Positions 1 to 9,932 of a DNA stretch of 64,000 bases are shown one piece after another; the first letter of the stretch is position 1, and the number at the start of each line of letters is the position of its first letter. The stretch comes from an uncultured Acetatifactor sp. Lineage in GTDB: Bacteria > Bacillota > Clostridia > Lachnospirales > Lachnospiraceae. Under the pieces are notes generated by a model, which ran no database searches, was not told where the DNA came from, and saw nothing but the letters and a program-made list of their open reading frames with translations. The translations under genes and the position numbers were made by a program. The stretch is from the NCBI GenBank assembly GCA_934433135.1, contig CAKRZO010000007.1:94382-158381 (forward strand), given 5' to 3'.

Positions 1-2190
1 CTGGTATTCAATCTGTACTTCTTCTTCCGGTGAAAAACAGAAAGCCGACTCTACAAAATCGTTCGTGCCCAACTTCATTCCCCGTACACCGACAGCATTT
101 TTTTTCTTCTCCGGAATCTCTTCTACGGCAAAACGAAGGAAAAATCCGGCATGTGTTTTTAAGACGATCTGGGTCTTATCCTGAAGAAGGAAGACACTCA
201 CTACTTTATCGCCTTCATTCAGTTTGGTGGCGGCAACGGTCCTTTTGGAGGTATCGAATTCGATGCCGTCTACCAGTTTGGTCATGGACTGGGCGGTAAC
301 AAATACCAGCCGTCCCATGCACAGTTCAGACAAATCGGCTACCAGGACAAGCTGCTCCTTTTCCGAATGGTAATTGCTTACGTTGTCAACCGGAATGCCT
401 TTGTCCCGGAATTTGCCGTACGGAAGGTCAGCCACTTTGATGGTGTGCATCTGACCGGTATCGGTGAAAAGACAGATTTTTCCGGTATTGCGGCAGCGGA
501 TGACATATTTGTTCTCGGAAAGCGCTGCCTCTTTATTGCGTTCAAAGGTACCGGTATCGATGGTTCTGGCATATCCGAAGCGATCCATCAGGAAGACAAT
601 GTCCATTACTTCCGGGGCCTTTTCCTTATAAACAGCTTCCACGGCATTTTCAATGGAAGTTCTTCTCTTCCGTCCGTATTCGGCTTTAATGGCATTCAGC
701 TCATTGATCAGAACCTGTATCATGGAATCTCTTCGTTCCAGGATATCTTCATAACGGTAGATATTTGCCAGAGTATCCTCATGTTCTTTGATTAAAGCTT
801 CCAGCTCCAGACCAATTAATTTATACAAACGCATTTCCAGAATGGCATTCGCCTGTTTTTCGGTAAAAGCAAGCTGACGTGCCATAATTTCAGAGCCTTT
901 GGAACGAAAACGGATTCCATCGGTTTTTCCTTCCACGAGGCAGGCTTTGGCCATATTCCGATCCTTGGAACCGCGCAGAATCTCTATGATCAGGTCAATG
1001 ACATTGCATGCTTTGATCAGACCTTCCTGAATCTCACGGTGCTCTTTTTCTTTTTCCAAGAGACTGCGGTATTTTCTTGCAGTGACATCCAATTGAAAAT
1101 CAATGTTGGCTTTTAAAATTTGTCTAAGCCCCATCACTTCCGGCCGTCCGTCGGAAATGGCAAGCATATTGACTCCGAAGGTATCTTCCAGCTTGGTTTT
1201 TTTATAAAGAAGATTTGTGAAATTCTCCACATCGGCATCTTTTTTTAACTCAATGACAATCCTTATGCCGTCTTTGGAGGACTGATTGGAAATATCCACA
1301 ATATCCTGTGTCTTTTTAGTTTCCCAAAGGGCCGCTACATCGGAAAGAAATTTGGCAATGTTACTGCCGATCATGGTATAGGGAATTTCGGTGATCACCA
1401 GGTTCGTGCGTCCGTTTTTGTTTTTTTCGCAGACGACTTTTCCGCGGATCCGGATTTTTCCGATACCGGTTTCATAAATTTCTTCCAGTTCATCCTTATT
1501 GGTCACGATTCCGCCGGTAGGAAAATCCGGTCCCTTGATATACTGCATCAATTCTTTTGTGGAAAGAGATTCATCCAGCATAAAAGCTTTCATGGCATCA
1601 ATCACTTCTCCGAGATTATGGGGAGGCGTACTGGTCACCATGCCGACGGCAATTCCTTCGGAGCCGTTTACCAGAAAATTAGGGATTTTCACGGGAAGAA
1701 CTACCGGTTCTTTTTCCGTTTCGTCAAAATTGGGGCGGAAATCCACGACATTCTTGTCCAGATCCGAAAGAAAAGCTTCCTGGGTAATCTTCTGCAGCCT
1801 GGCTTCCGTATAACGCATGGCAGCCGCTCCGTCACCTTCGATATTGCCGAAGTTGCCGTGTCCGTCAATCAAGGGCAGTCCTTTCTTGAAATCTTGTGTC
1901 ATCACCACTAAGGCATCATAAATGGAACTGTCTCCGTGGGGATGAAATTTACCCATGGTATCGCCGACAATACGGGCGCTTTTCCGGTAGGGTTTGTCAT
2001 AACGTATTCCAAGTTCATGCATGTCGTATAAAGTACGGCGCTGTACCGGCTTTAAACCGTCCCGAATGTCAGGGAGGGCGCGGTCGATAATGACACTCAT
2101 GGCATAGTCAATAAAGGATTTCTGCATCACTTCGGAATATTCTGTTTTTATGATCCTGTTTTCATCGGTTCTTTGCTGTGAATCTGTCAC
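1..2190 (-). CDS. parC: DNA topoisomerase IV subunit A (C-terminus cut by window edge)
   Basis: Breaking-rejoining subunit of the type IIA topoisomerase that, with ParE, decatenates daughter chromosomes and relaxes supercoils. The first 730 residues are in the window and the gene runs off at base 1. The start is taken as GTG, because an AGAGGA ribosome site lies just upstream and an ATG 10 bases further up is in another frame that stops at once. The active-site tyrosine sits in AMRYTEAR (about residue 127), and the winged-helix region has the MGKFHPHGDSSIYDAL motif. GDTMGKFHPHGDS and LIDGHGNFGNIEGDG read as the ParC/topo IV form of the family rather than GyrA, and pairing with the next gene agrees. 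No GyrA box is visible in the part seen. Expressed after parE with a 78-base gap. Confidence 0.92.
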   Translation of the reverse strand, partial: MTDSQQRTDENRIIKTEYSEVMQKSFIDYAMSVIIDRALPDIRDGLKPVQRRTLYDMHELGIRYDKPYRKSARIVGDTMGKFHPHGDSSIYDALVVMTQDFKKGLPLIDGHGNFGNIEGDGAAAMRYTEARLQKITQEAFLSDLDKNVVDFRPNFDETEKEPVVLPVKIPNFLVNGSEGIAVGMVTSTPPHNLGEVIDAMKAFMLDESLSTKELMQYIKGPDFPTGGIVTNKDELEEIYETGIGKIRIRGKVVCEKNKNGRTNLVITEIPYTMIGSNIAKFLSDVAALWETKKTQDIVDISNQSSKDGIRIVIELKKDADVENFTNLLYKKTKLEDTFGVNMLAISDGRPEVMGLRQILKANIDFQLDVTARKYRSLLEKEKEHREIQEGLIKACNVIDLIIEILRGSKDRNMAKACLVEGKTDGIRFRSKGSEIMARQLAFTEKQANAILEMRLYKLIGLELEALIKEHEDTLANIYRYEDILERRDSMIQVLINELNAIKAEYGRKRRTSIENAVEAVYKEKAPEVMDIVFLMDRFGYARTIDTGTFERNKEAALSENKYVIRCRNTGKICLFTDTGQMHTIKVADLPYGKFRDKGIPVDNVSNYHSEKEQLVLVADLSELCMGRLVFVTAQSMTKLVDGIEFDTSKRTVAATKLNEGDKVVSVFLLQDKTQIVLKTHAGFFLRFAVEEIPEKKKNAVGVRGMKLGTNDFVESAFCFSPEEEVQIEYQ

Positions 2191-2268
2191 TATTTTCCAT
2201 CCTCTTTTCCGCTGCGTCGCAGCTGTTTTTTTCTGCAGATGGCACTGAGCTCATTCCAGAACGGTTCC

Positions 2269-4194
2269 TTAAACATCCGGTTCTGCATCCTGTGCATGCT
2301 CGTAAATAAAGGCTTTTCTGGGCGGGACATCGGTTCCCATCAACATTTCGGTAATCTCGGAGGCAAAACGCCCGTCTTCGATTTCCACTTGCTTTAACAA
2401 TCTGGTTTCCGGATTTAGGGTTGTATCCCAGAGCTGTTCTGCATCCATCTCTCCCAGACCTTTATAACGTTGAAGGGTAAAAGGTCCTTTGTGTTTTTTA
2501 CGGTAACGCTCCAATGCCTTATCGTCATACAGGTACTCTTCCGTTCCCTTGGCCGGCATGGCCTTATACAAAGGCGGCATTGCAATATAGACATGTCCCT
2601 CATAAATCAGCTCCGGCATAAAGCGGTAAAACAGGGTTAAAAGCAGATTGGAAATGTGGGCACCGTCCACATCCGCATCCGCCATGATAATGATCTTGTG
2701 ATAACGAAGCTTCGTGATATCAAAATCGTTTCCGTAGCCTTCGGAAAAGCCGCAGCCGAAGGCATTGATCATGGTTTTTATTTCCGCATTGGCTAAAATT
2801 TTATCAATGCTGGCCTTTTCCACATTCAGAATTTTTCCACGGATGGGCAAAATCGCCTGGTAATTCCGATTTCTGGCCGTTTTGGCGCTTCCGCCTGCGG
2901 AATCTCCCTCCACAATGAAGATTTCACACAAAGAAGGGTCACGGGATTCGCAGTTGGCAAGCTTTCCGTTGGAATCAAAAGAAAACTTCTGCTTTGTCAG
3001 AAGATTGGTTTTGGCTTTCTCTTCTGTCTTCCGGATTTTGGCCGCTTTTTCCGCACAGCCGATTACCTTTTTCAGCGTTTCCAGATTCCGATCAAAGAAG
3101 CGTACCATTTCTTCCCCGGTAACTTTGCTGACGGCTTTTGCCGCATCCTGATTATCCAGTTTTGTTTTGGTCTGTCCTTCGAACCGTGGATCCGGGTGTT
3201 TGATGGAAACCACGGCAGTCATACCGTTACGGACATCGGCACCGGTAAAATTCTGATCCTTTTCCTTTAAAATATTCAGTTCTCTGGCATAAGTATTGAT
3301 GATATTGGTAAAGGTGGTTTTAAAACCGGTTAAGTGCGTTCCGCCTTCGGAATTATAAATATTATTACAGAATCCCAGAACGTTTTCATGGAATTCGTTG
3401 ATATACTGCAGAGCAACTTCTACGGAAATACCATCGCTTTCTCCGCTAAAGTAAATCACATCGTGGACTGTTTCCCTGGATTTGTTCAAATCTTTGATAA
3501 AACCTATGATGCCTTCCGGTTCGTGATAGGTGACTTTTTCACTGCTTTCCTTTCTTCTGTCTTCAAAAAAGATGGTGAGATTGGGATTGAGGTAAGCCGT
3601 TTCATGCAGCCGGCTTTTGATTTCATCCTCTTTAAAGCGGGTCTTATCAAATATGGTATCATCCGGCAGGAACTGGATCGTGGTTCCGGTTTCCCTGGTC
3701 TTGCCTACCACCGGAAGAAGGCCGTCTGTCAGTTCCTGAACGGGAATGCCTCTTTCATATTTGTCTTCATAGATAAAGCCGCCGGTTTTGACTCTTACCG
3801 TAAGTCTGGAAGAAAGCGCATTCACAACGGAGGAGCCGACACCATGCAGACCGCCGCTGGTTTTGTAAGCGGAATGATCAAATTTTCCTCCGGCATGCAG
3901 CGTTGTAAAAACAAGACGTTCGGCGCTGATGCCTTTTTCGTGCATCCCTACCGGGATTCCTCTTCCGTTGTCGCTGATGGTTGCAGAGCCGTCTGCTTCC
4001 AGAATGACTTTGATCTGGCTACAGTACCCTGCCAGGTGCTCATCCACGGAATTGTCTACTATTTCATAAATCAGGTGATTCAGACCCTTTGTAGAGACAC
4101 TGCCGATATACATTCCGGGGCGTTTGCGCACCGCTTCCAATCCTTCCAGCACCGTAATACTGGAGGCGTCATAAGTAGGATCCGTTTTTGCCAT
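2269..4194 (-). CDS. parE: DNA topoisomerase IV subunit B
   Basis: ATPase subunit of topoisomerase IV, 641 residues. The order is a GHKL ATPase domain (the EIVDNSVDE motif near residue 44 and DNGRGIP near 75), a transducer domain, then a TOPRIM domain with EGDSAGG and DADVDGAHI, which bind metal for strand cleavage, and a C-terminal QRYKGLGEM motif. A longer reading frame begins 23 codons earlier, but its arginine-rich head is not family-like. The ATG chosen here has AAGGAAGG about 12 bases upstream and starts MAKTDPTYDASSITVLEGLE as expected. It could be called gyrB by a naive annotation. The neighbouring ParC-like protein and the absence of the GyrB insertion favour topo IV. Confidence 0.92.
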   Translation of the reverse strand: MAKTDPTYDASSITVLEGLEAVRKRPGMYIGSVSTKGLNHLIYEIVDNSVDEHLAGYCSQIKVILEADGSATISDNGRGIPVGMHEKGISAERLVFTTLHAGGKFDHSAYKTSGGLHGVGSSVVNALSSRLTVRVKTGGFIYEDKYERGIPVQELTDGLLPVVGKTRETGTTIQFLPDDTIFDKTRFKEDEIKSRLHETAYLNPNLTIFFEDRRKESSEKVTYHEPEGIIGFIKDLNKSRETVHDVIYFSGESDGISVEVALQYINEFHENVLGFCNNIYNSEGGTHLTGFKTTFTNIINTYARELNILKEKDQNFTGADVRNGMTAVVSIKHPDPRFEGQTKTKLDNQDAAKAVSKVTGEEMVRFFDRNLETLKKVIGCAEKAAKIRKTEEKAKTNLLTKQKFSFDSNGKLANCESRDPSLCEIFIVEGDSAGGSAKTARNRNYQAILPIRGKILNVEKASIDKILANAEIKTMINAFGCGFSEGYGNDFDITKLRYHKIIIMADADVDGAHISNLLLTLFYRFMPELIYEGHVYIAMPPLYKAMPAKGTEEYLYDDKALERYRKKHKGPFTLQRYKGLGEMDAEQLWDTTLNPETRLLKQVEIEDGRFASEITEMLMGTDVPPRKAFIYEHAQDAEPDV

Positions 4195-4286
4195 AAAGTG
4201 TAAGAACCTTCCTTTCTCTGATCTTTCCGCTCTTCGGCGTTCAAAGACCGAAGAAACCGCCATTGTTTCTTGTCGAGAGTGTGAAA

Positions 4287-5144
4287 TTAGTTGTCTTCGA
4301 GGGCTCCCGTGGCGGCGATGGCCAGAGAACCGGGCCCGATGTGACAGGCAACACTTAATGATAGGGGATAGACCGGAATGGACTGGTCCGGATATAATTT
4401 CAGCAACTCATCCCTCAGGCCGTATGCGGCAGCTTCGTTTTCCGTATGAGCTATATAAATCGTGGCTTTTCCATGAAAACGATTGTTTATGTCATTCTGG
4501 ATTGCGGTAATCATCAGATTTTTTCCCTGCGTGGTTGTTCTTGCTTTGGCAAAGGCATCCAGTTTCTCGCCCTGTATCTGTAGAACCGGTTTAATCTTAA
4601 GCAGGGTTCCCAAAGCCGCAGCAGCCGGCGTAATACGCCCGCCCTTTTTCAGGTAGCTTAAAGTATCCAGCATAATATAAATTGTGCTGTTAAGCTTATC
4701 GTCTTCCAGGACTTGTTTAATGTGGCAGGCATCTTTTCCCTGGTTTACCAGATAAAGAGCATCCAGAACCGATTGAAGTTGTGTGACGGAAATACGCTGA
4801 TTATCTACGACCTGCACTTTTCCGTCGTATTCCAGAGAGAGCATATGGGCACTCTGGCATGAGCCGCTTAGACCGCTGCTCATGGGAATGTGTACGATTT
4901 CATCATAATCTATCAAAAGATTATCCCAGAGTCCGGAGAGCTCTTCCAAGGAGGGCTGGCTGGTGCTGATCTGTGCTCCGGCTGCCTGTTTTTCATAAAA
5001 TTCCGGAACGGAAAGATTAATATCTTCAAAAAAGGTATCACCGTTAATAAAAAAAGGCATCGGGACAACAAAGATGCCAAGCTCATCGGCCTGCTTCTGG
5101 GAAATACCGCTGTTGCTGTCCGTTACAATTGCTGTTTTGGGCAT
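4287..5144 (-). CDS. DegV family fatty-acid-binding protein
   Basis: A 285-residue DegV/FakB-type protein. In Staphylococcus-type systems these cytosolic proteins carry a fatty acid to the kinase FakA for phosphorylation. The N-terminal VTDSNSGISQKQADELGI and the later SMSSGLSGSCQSA stretch match the family's lipid-carboxylate site (TDS near residue 8; S-G-L-S near residue 90). The HTEN segment near the C-terminal third is also typical. The start has a good AGGAGA site. A fakA homologue lies two genes upstream in the same direction with only recG between, so the two probably work together. The specific fatty acid cannot be read from sequence. Confidence 0.88.
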   Translation of the reverse strand: MPKTAIVTDSNSGISQKQADELGIFVVPMPFFINGDTFFEDINLSVPEFYEKQAAGAQISTSQPSLEELSGLWDNLLIDYDEIVHIPMSSGLSGSCQSAHMLSLEYDGKVQVVDNQRISVTQLQSVLDALYLVNQGKDACHIKQVLEDDKLNSTIYIMLDTLSYLKKGGRITPAAAALGTLLKIKPVLQIQGEKLDAFAKARTTTQGKNLMITAIQNDINNRFHGKATIYIAHTENEAAAYGLRDELLKLYPDQSIPVYPLSLSVACHIGPGSLAIAATGALEDN

Positions 5145-5225
5145 ATATTTTCTCCTGTTTTTTTTTTGATTTAAGCCTCTTCATGCAAGCGTGATCGGCT
5201 TAGGAATTTTGACCCCCCGGCATTA

Positions 5226-7283
5226 TCATATGCTTCTAAAGTCAATAGAGATTTTACGACAATTTTCAAGGTGAACCTTGAGGGGCTGATTTTCGGAATT
5301 TTTCAATTCCGGATCTTCCTTAAAGATGCGGTCCGCTTCTTCCGCGGCCTGCTTTAAGGAGGCTGCATCTGCGTAAATATCTCCCAGGCGGAATGCAAAG
5401 TCACCGCTTTGGCGGATTCCGAAAAAGTCCCCAGGACCCCGCAGCTTCAAGTCTTCCGAAGCAATGAAAAAACCATCATTGGAATGATTTAATATCGAAA
5501 GCCTTTCCATCGTTTTTGTGTTTTCTTTGGTACTGATGAAAATGCAGTAACTCTGGGCAGCGCCTCTTCCCACACGCCCCCGGAGCTGATGCAGCTGCGC
5601 CAGTCCGAAGCGTTCGGCGTTTTCAACCAGCATTACGGTAGCGTTCGGAACATTGATTCCTACTTCAATTACCGTAGTGGATACCAAAACATCGATTTCA
5701 TGAGCGGCAAACTGCGCCATAATCCGCTCCTTTTGTGCCGGCGGCATTTTTCCGTGAAGAGCCTGGATCCGAATGGATTCTGGAAGTGCCTCCTTAAGCT
5801 TCCGGCGGTATTCGGTTACATTCTCCAGTTCTTCCGTTTCGCCTTCTTCGACCATTGGACAGATGACATAAGCCTGGCGGCCTTCCGCAATCTGTTTTTC
5901 GATAAAAGAATAGGCCTTCGTGCGAAAGGAGGTGTTGACCACGCAATTCTTTATCGGAAGCCGGTTGGCGGGAAGCTCGTCCACTACGGAAAGATGCAGA
6001 TCCCCGTAGAGAATAATCGCTAACGTTCTGGGAATGGGCGTTGCGCTCATAACCAGAATATGGGGTATATTGCCCTTTGAGGCAAGTTTTTCCCTTTGTC
6101 TGACACCGAAACGATGCTGTTCATCGGTGATTGTCAGTGCCAGATTATGAAAAATTACTTTTTCCTGGATCACGGCATGGGTTCCGATAATCAGATTGGC
6201 CTCTCCGCTTTCGATCTGCCTGTAAGCCTCTTTTCTTTCTTTGGCAGTCAATGAACCGCTTAAAAGAACCGGGTGAAAAGGAAGTCCGTATTTTGCGGTA
6301 TATTCACAGACCGTCTGATAATGCTGGGAGGCAAGCACTTCCGTGGGAGCCATAAAAGCCCCCTGATAGCCGTTGCAGCAGCAAAGCAGCAAAGCCAGAA
6401 TTGCCAGAATGGTCTTGCCGGATCCCACATCTCCCTGGATCAGCCGGTTCATAGCGTAATCTCCTGCCATATCCGCACAGATTTCCTGCCAGACTCTTGT
6501 TTGCGCACCGGTTAACGGAAAAGGAAGTGCGGAAATAAAATCGTCTGTCAAAGCGGAAGGCTTCATCCGATACGCATTGGGAGTTCCGGTTGCTGCCTTT
6601 TTCTGATAACGAAGATATAGTGCAAAATCCAAAAACTCCTCAAATACCAGTCTTTTCCGTGCCTGCTTGAGGGCATCAAAATCCTGCGGAAAATGGATAT
6701 TGTACAGGGCCTCTTTGCCGGAGAGCAGATGATACCGGGAAAGTGTGATATCAGGCAGATATTCCGGCTCCCACTCGTACGTATCCAGTATTATGTGAAG
6801 AGCTTTTTCCATAGAAGAATTGGACAGCCCTTTGGTTAAAGGATATTTCGGATGGACGGAACCCTGCAGTGCGGAATAATCGGCTTCGCTGTAAATCTTC
6901 GCCTGTTCCATGACTTTCCGGTTGGCACGTATTACAGTCTGTCCTCTGAAAATATAAAAACCACCTTTTTTCAACTGATTCTTCAAAAAAGGCATATTGA
7001 AAAAGGTGAGAAGCATCTCTCCTGATACATCTTTTACGGAGACATTTAAAATAGTGAGTGAACGAACCTTCTTAAGGTTTTGAATCCCTGTTACGCAGGC
7101 TCTTACTGCACAAACTTCACCTGCAGCGGCCTTAGCGATACAGACGGGAGGATCGAAAACTTCGTAATTTCTCGGATAATGCCGTAAAAGATCCCCTGCT
7201 GTGAAAAGATCCAGTTTTTGGTATAATTCATAGGTCTTTTCACCGATTCCTTTCACCTGAATTAAGGGAGTTGTATCATTCAT
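5226..7283 (-). CDS. recG: ATP-dependent DNA helicase RecG
   Basis: Helicase that remodels stalled forks and Holliday junctions, 685 residues, normal length. An N-terminal wedge/OB domain comes first. The SF2 motor follows, with Walker A GDVGSGKT at 284-291, a DEQH box, VMSATPIPRTLA, and the QLRGRVGRG motif VI. The C-terminal TRG-like region contains LKLRGPGDFFGIRQSG. The track-length frame starts four codons earlier. The ATG used here is better placed, because GAGGAAG lies directly before it. It sits downstream of fakA, the same order as yloU-yloV-recG in many Firmicutes. Confidence 0.95.
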   Translation of the reverse strand: MNDTTPLIQVKGIGEKTYELYQKLDLFTAGDLLRHYPRNYEVFDPPVCIAKAAAGEVCAVRACVTGIQNLKKVRSLTILNVSVKDVSGEMLLTFFNMPFLKNQLKKGGFYIFRGQTVIRANRKVMEQAKIYSEADYSALQGSVHPKYPLTKGLSNSSMEKALHIILDTYEWEPEYLPDITLSRYHLLSGKEALYNIHFPQDFDALKQARKRLVFEEFLDFALYLRYQKKAATGTPNAYRMKPSALTDDFISALPFPLTGAQTRVWQEICADMAGDYAMNRLIQGDVGSGKTILAILALLLCCCNGYQGAFMAPTEVLASQHYQTVCEYTAKYGLPFHPVLLSGSLTAKERKEAYRQIESGEANLIIGTHAVIQEKVIFHNLALTITDEQHRFGVRQREKLASKGNIPHILVMSATPIPRTLAIILYGDLHLSVVDELPANRLPIKNCVVNTSFRTKAYSFIEKQIAEGRQAYVICPMVEEGETEELENVTEYRRKLKEALPESIRIQALHGKMPPAQKERIMAQFAAHEIDVLVSTTVIEVGINVPNATVMLVENAERFGLAQLHQLRGRVGRGAAQSYCIFISTKENTKTMERLSILNHSNDGFFIASEDLKLRGPGDFFGIRQSGDFAFRLGDIYADAASLKQAAEEADRIFKEDPELKNSENQPLKVHLENCRKISIDFRSI

Positions 7284-7316
7284 TTTCTTCCTCATTCACC
7301 TGCGGTCCTATTTCTT

Positions 7317-7363
7317 TTAAAACCGGGTACGGTATGTAAGGCCGAACCCGGTTTTGTTTTTTT
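7317..7363. terminator. GC-rich hairpin between fakA and recG
   Basis: An inverted repeat AACCGGGT/AACCCGGTT is followed by a long T-run on the plus strand and by a weaker TTTTAAAA on the minus strand. It lies directly after the fakA stop on the minus strand, so it may end or attenuate the asp23-fakA transcript before recG. The stronger T-run points the other way, where no plus-strand gene is seen. Confidence 0.5.
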
Positions 7364-7408
7364 GCAATCGTTCAGACAGGATACCAATATCCCAACCAAA
7401 CGAGCAGA

Positions 7409-9127
7409 TTACTCTACGGAAATAATGTAATAGTAAATCGGCTGGCCGCCGTACTGCACTTCGATATCACAGAAAGGATATGCAGCTTCCAGGCAAAGAC
7501 AAAGTTTTTCCGCTTCTTCTTCGGAAACATCGCTTCCGTAATAAATGCTGATCAGTTCGGAATCCTCATCTGCCATTTGTGCTATCATTTCTTCTGTAAC
7601 ATAGCGCATATCTTTACCGGCGGAAAGAATCCCATGGTCACCGATTCCCATATAATCGCCTTCGTGGATTTCCTTGTCTCCGATGAGGGTATCACGAACC
7701 GCATAGGTTACCTGACCGGTTTTGATATTGGCGATTTCTTCCAGCATAATGTGCTCATTTTCATCGGCAGACAGTTCCGGAACGAAACTGATCACAGCGC
7801 TGATTCCCTGAGGAATGGTTTTGGTGGGAATCACCAGCAGGTTTTTATCTGTCATAAGCTCGGCAGCCTGGTTCGCAGCAAGAATAATGTTTTTGTTATT
7901 CGGCAGAATAAACACGGTCTCGGCGTTTACTTTTTCAATGGCTTCCAGAATATCCGCCGTACTGGGGTTCATAGTCTGTCCGCCTTCAATAATATAATCC
8001 ACACCGAGGCTCTTAAAGATTTCGTTGACACCTTCTCCGATGGAAACCGCTACAAAGCCGATGGCTTTTGGGGGAACCTGGGACTTGGCGGATTTTTCTT
8101 CGGAATCTTTTGCGGCAGCAGGATTTTCGGAAGTCTTCTTTTCCGCAGCCTTAAACAGGGTCTCCTGATGCTCCAGGCGCATATTGTCAATCTTTAAATT
8201 CGATAAAGCGCCGTATTTCAATGCTTTCTGAATTGCCAGACCGGGATCGTTGGTGTGCACATGCACTTTGACAACTTCTTCATCTGCCACACAAACGATG
8301 GAATCACCGATGGATTCCAGATAAGCCTTAAAGTCCATTTCCGTTTTGATGTTGAAAGGTTTATTTAACAGAATGATAAATTCGGTACAGTAACCGAATT
8401 TGATTTCTGCGGCTTCTTTATAGGCCATGGCAGCAGAACCGGAATCTGCTTTGGAAGCAGCAGTTTGGGCGGGCTGCTCGGAACGGAACGTAAGATCCAA
8501 CTCTTTTCCGCAGAAAACATCATAAGCGCCGCTTAATACTTCGATCAGTCCCTGACCACCGGAATCTACAACGCCGGCCTGTTTTAACACGGGAAGCATT
8601 TCCGGTGTCTGACTTAAAACGTACCGGCCGTGTTTCAGACATTCTCCGAGGAAACTTTCCAAATCGGTATCCGTTTCTTTAACTAATTCTGCCGCTTTTT
8701 CCGCAAAACCTCTGGCAACAGTCAGAATCGTACCTTCCTTCGGCTTCATAACAGCCTTGTAAGCGGTAGCCACTGCTTTTTCAAAAGCATCCGCCAGGAT
8801 TTCACGATGCAATTCCTGATGATCCTGAATCCCTTTGGTAAATCCGCGGAGTAACTGTGAAAGGATAACACCGGAATTTCCCCTTGCGCCGCGCAAAGAA
8901 CCGCTTGCTACGGCCTTGCACAAAGATTCCATGGAAAGCTGTTCACCCAGTGCATTCACTTCCCTGGCAGCAGACATAATTGTCATTGTCATATTGGTAC
9001 CGGTATCTCCGTCAGGCACCGGGAAAACATTTAATTCATTAATCCATTCTTTCTTGGATTCCAGATTCTTTGCACCTGCGAGAAACATTTTAGCAAGCAG
9101 TTCGGCATCTATTGTATTTAAAGCCAC
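7409..9127 (-). CDS. fakA: Fatty acid kinase catalytic subunit FakA (DAK1/DhaL family, YloV)
   Basis: A 572-residue protein of the YloV/FakA family, which phosphorylates fatty acids presented by DegV/FakB proteins. The N-terminal DhaL kinase domain has NVFPVPDGDTGTNMT (about 34-48), whose aspartates bind Mg-ATP, and GARGNSGVILSQ (about 95). A middle domain and a C-terminal DegV-like domain follow (IGFVAVSIGEGVNEIF and NPSTADI). The start is a GTG preceded by AAGGAGG at 8 bases. A longer frame beginning at a TTG would include the ribosome site itself and overlap the upstream stop. It lies 13 bases after the Asp23-family gene and is clearly co-transcribed with it. Confidence 0.92.
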   Translation of the reverse strand: MALNTIDAELLAKMFLAGAKNLESKKEWINELNVFPVPDGDTGTNMTMTIMSAAREVNALGEQLSMESLCKAVASGSLRGARGNSGVILSQLLRGFTKGIQDHQELHREILADAFEKAVATAYKAVMKPKEGTILTVARGFAEKAAELVKETDTDLESFLGECLKHGRYVLSQTPEMLPVLKQAGVVDSGGQGLIEVLSGAYDVFCGKELDLTFRSEQPAQTAASKADSGSAAMAYKEAAEIKFGYCTEFIILLNKPFNIKTEMDFKAYLESIGDSIVCVADEEVVKVHVHTNDPGLAIQKALKYGALSNLKIDNMRLEHQETLFKAAEKKTSENPAAAKDSEEKSAKSQVPPKAIGFVAVSIGEGVNEIFKSLGVDYIIEGGQTMNPSTADILEAIEKVNAETVFILPNNKNIILAANQAAELMTDKNLLVIPTKTIPQGISAVISFVPELSADENEHIMLEEIANIKTGQVTYAVRDTLIGDKEIHEGDYMGIGDHGILSAGKDMRYVTEEMIAQMADEDSELISIYYGSDVSEEEAEKLCLCLEAAYPFCDIEVQYGGQPIYYYIISVE

Positions 9128-9140
9128 CTCTGTATCCTCC

Positions 9141-9500
9141 TTAATCAATTACTCTGACACCTTCAACGAAGATGTTAATTTTTTCAATCTCTATACCGGT
9201 AAATTCTTCCACTTTATATCTTACATTACTGATCAGATTGTCAGAAACAGCTATGATGCTTACACCATATGCTACAATAACGTGAAAATCAAGAGTGAGT
9301 TTATTATGATTGAGGGATACACTGATGCCGCGGGTAATACTGTCCATTTTTAACAGACGAACCAGACCATCCTTCATATTGACGCCCGCCATGCCTACAA
9401 TGCCGAAACATTCTACGGCAACACTGCCCGCATATTGGGCAATTACTTCTTTATCAATGACAATACTTCCCAAATGGGTATCTATAGAAGTTGCTTTCAT
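9141..9500 (-). CDS. Asp23/Gls24 family envelope stress protein (YloU)
   Basis: A small 119-residue Asp23/Gls24 protein. The family is linked to cell-envelope homeostasis and membrane association. The VIAQYAGSVAVECFGIVGMAG segment and the later VIVAYGVSIIAVSDNL segment are the two conserved blocks. AGGAGG lies at good distance from the ATG. It is the first gene of the asp23-fakA-recG-degV run. A TATAAT-type -10 box occurs at 9550-9555, but the -35 region is a T-run without a clear hexamer, so that promoter is tentative. Confidence 0.9.
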   Translation of the reverse strand: MKATSIDTHLGSIVIDKEVIAQYAGSVAVECFGIVGMAGVNMKDGLVRLLKMDSITRGISVSLNHNKLTLDFHVIVAYGVSIIAVSDNLISNVRYKVEEFTGIEIEKINIFVEGVRVID

Positions 9501-9617
9501 TTTGGTTACCTCCTGAAAAATTTCATTCTAAATCCTTTCAATGAGTTACATTATACATGGTTTCGAAAAAAAAATAAATAGATATTTAAAAAAAATTGAA
9601 AAAAAGAAATATTTCTC

Positions 9618-9646
9618 TTGCTTTTCCCGCGCATTTCTGGTAAGAT
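9618..9646 (+). promoter_or_regulatory. Sigma-A-type promoter of rpmB
   Basis: -35 TTGCTT, a 17-bp spacer, and -10 TAAGAT, about 75 bp before the rpmB start codon. The arrangement is diverging from the asp23 operon. Confidence 0.7.
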
Positions 9647-9723
9647 ATCAATGTTGCGAGTGTGTTATCAGCTCGCTCATTTATGAATTGCAAAAAGTAG
9701 ACAGACGTTGAGGAGGTGTCATA

Positions 9724-9909
9724 ATGGCTAAGTGTGATGTATGTGGTAAGGGCGTTCATTTTGGTAATAACGTAAGCCATTCTCATAGAAGATCCAATGC
9801 AATTTGGAAGTCCAATATCAAAAGAGTAAAATGCGTTGTGAACGGCGCTGCAAAGAGAATGCATGTCTGCACAAGTTGTTTAAGATCCGGCAATGTAGAA
9901 AGAGCTTAA
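9724..9909 (+). CDS. rpmB: 50S ribosomal protein L28
   Basis: A 61-residue L28 of the large ribosomal subunit. The CDVCGK pair near residue 4 and the CTSC pair near residue 50 form the four-cysteine zinc-ribbon version of L28. The basic stretch HSHRRSNAIWKSNIKRV is typical. A strong GAGGAGGTG site precedes the ATG. It is monocistronic, with a promoter upstream and a hairpin terminator just after the stop, and is one of very few plus-strand genes in the window. Confidence 0.98.
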   Translation: MAKCDVCGKGVHFGNNVSHSHRRSNAIWKSNIKRVKCVVNGAAKRMHVCTSCLRSGNVERA

Positions 9910-9932
9910 GCATAAAGAAAAGAAAATGAAAG

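Noticed and set aside
3334..4203. 289-codon plus-strand frame opposite parE
   Set aside because: Shadow of the strongly conserved parE sequence on the other strand; no ribosome site or domain.
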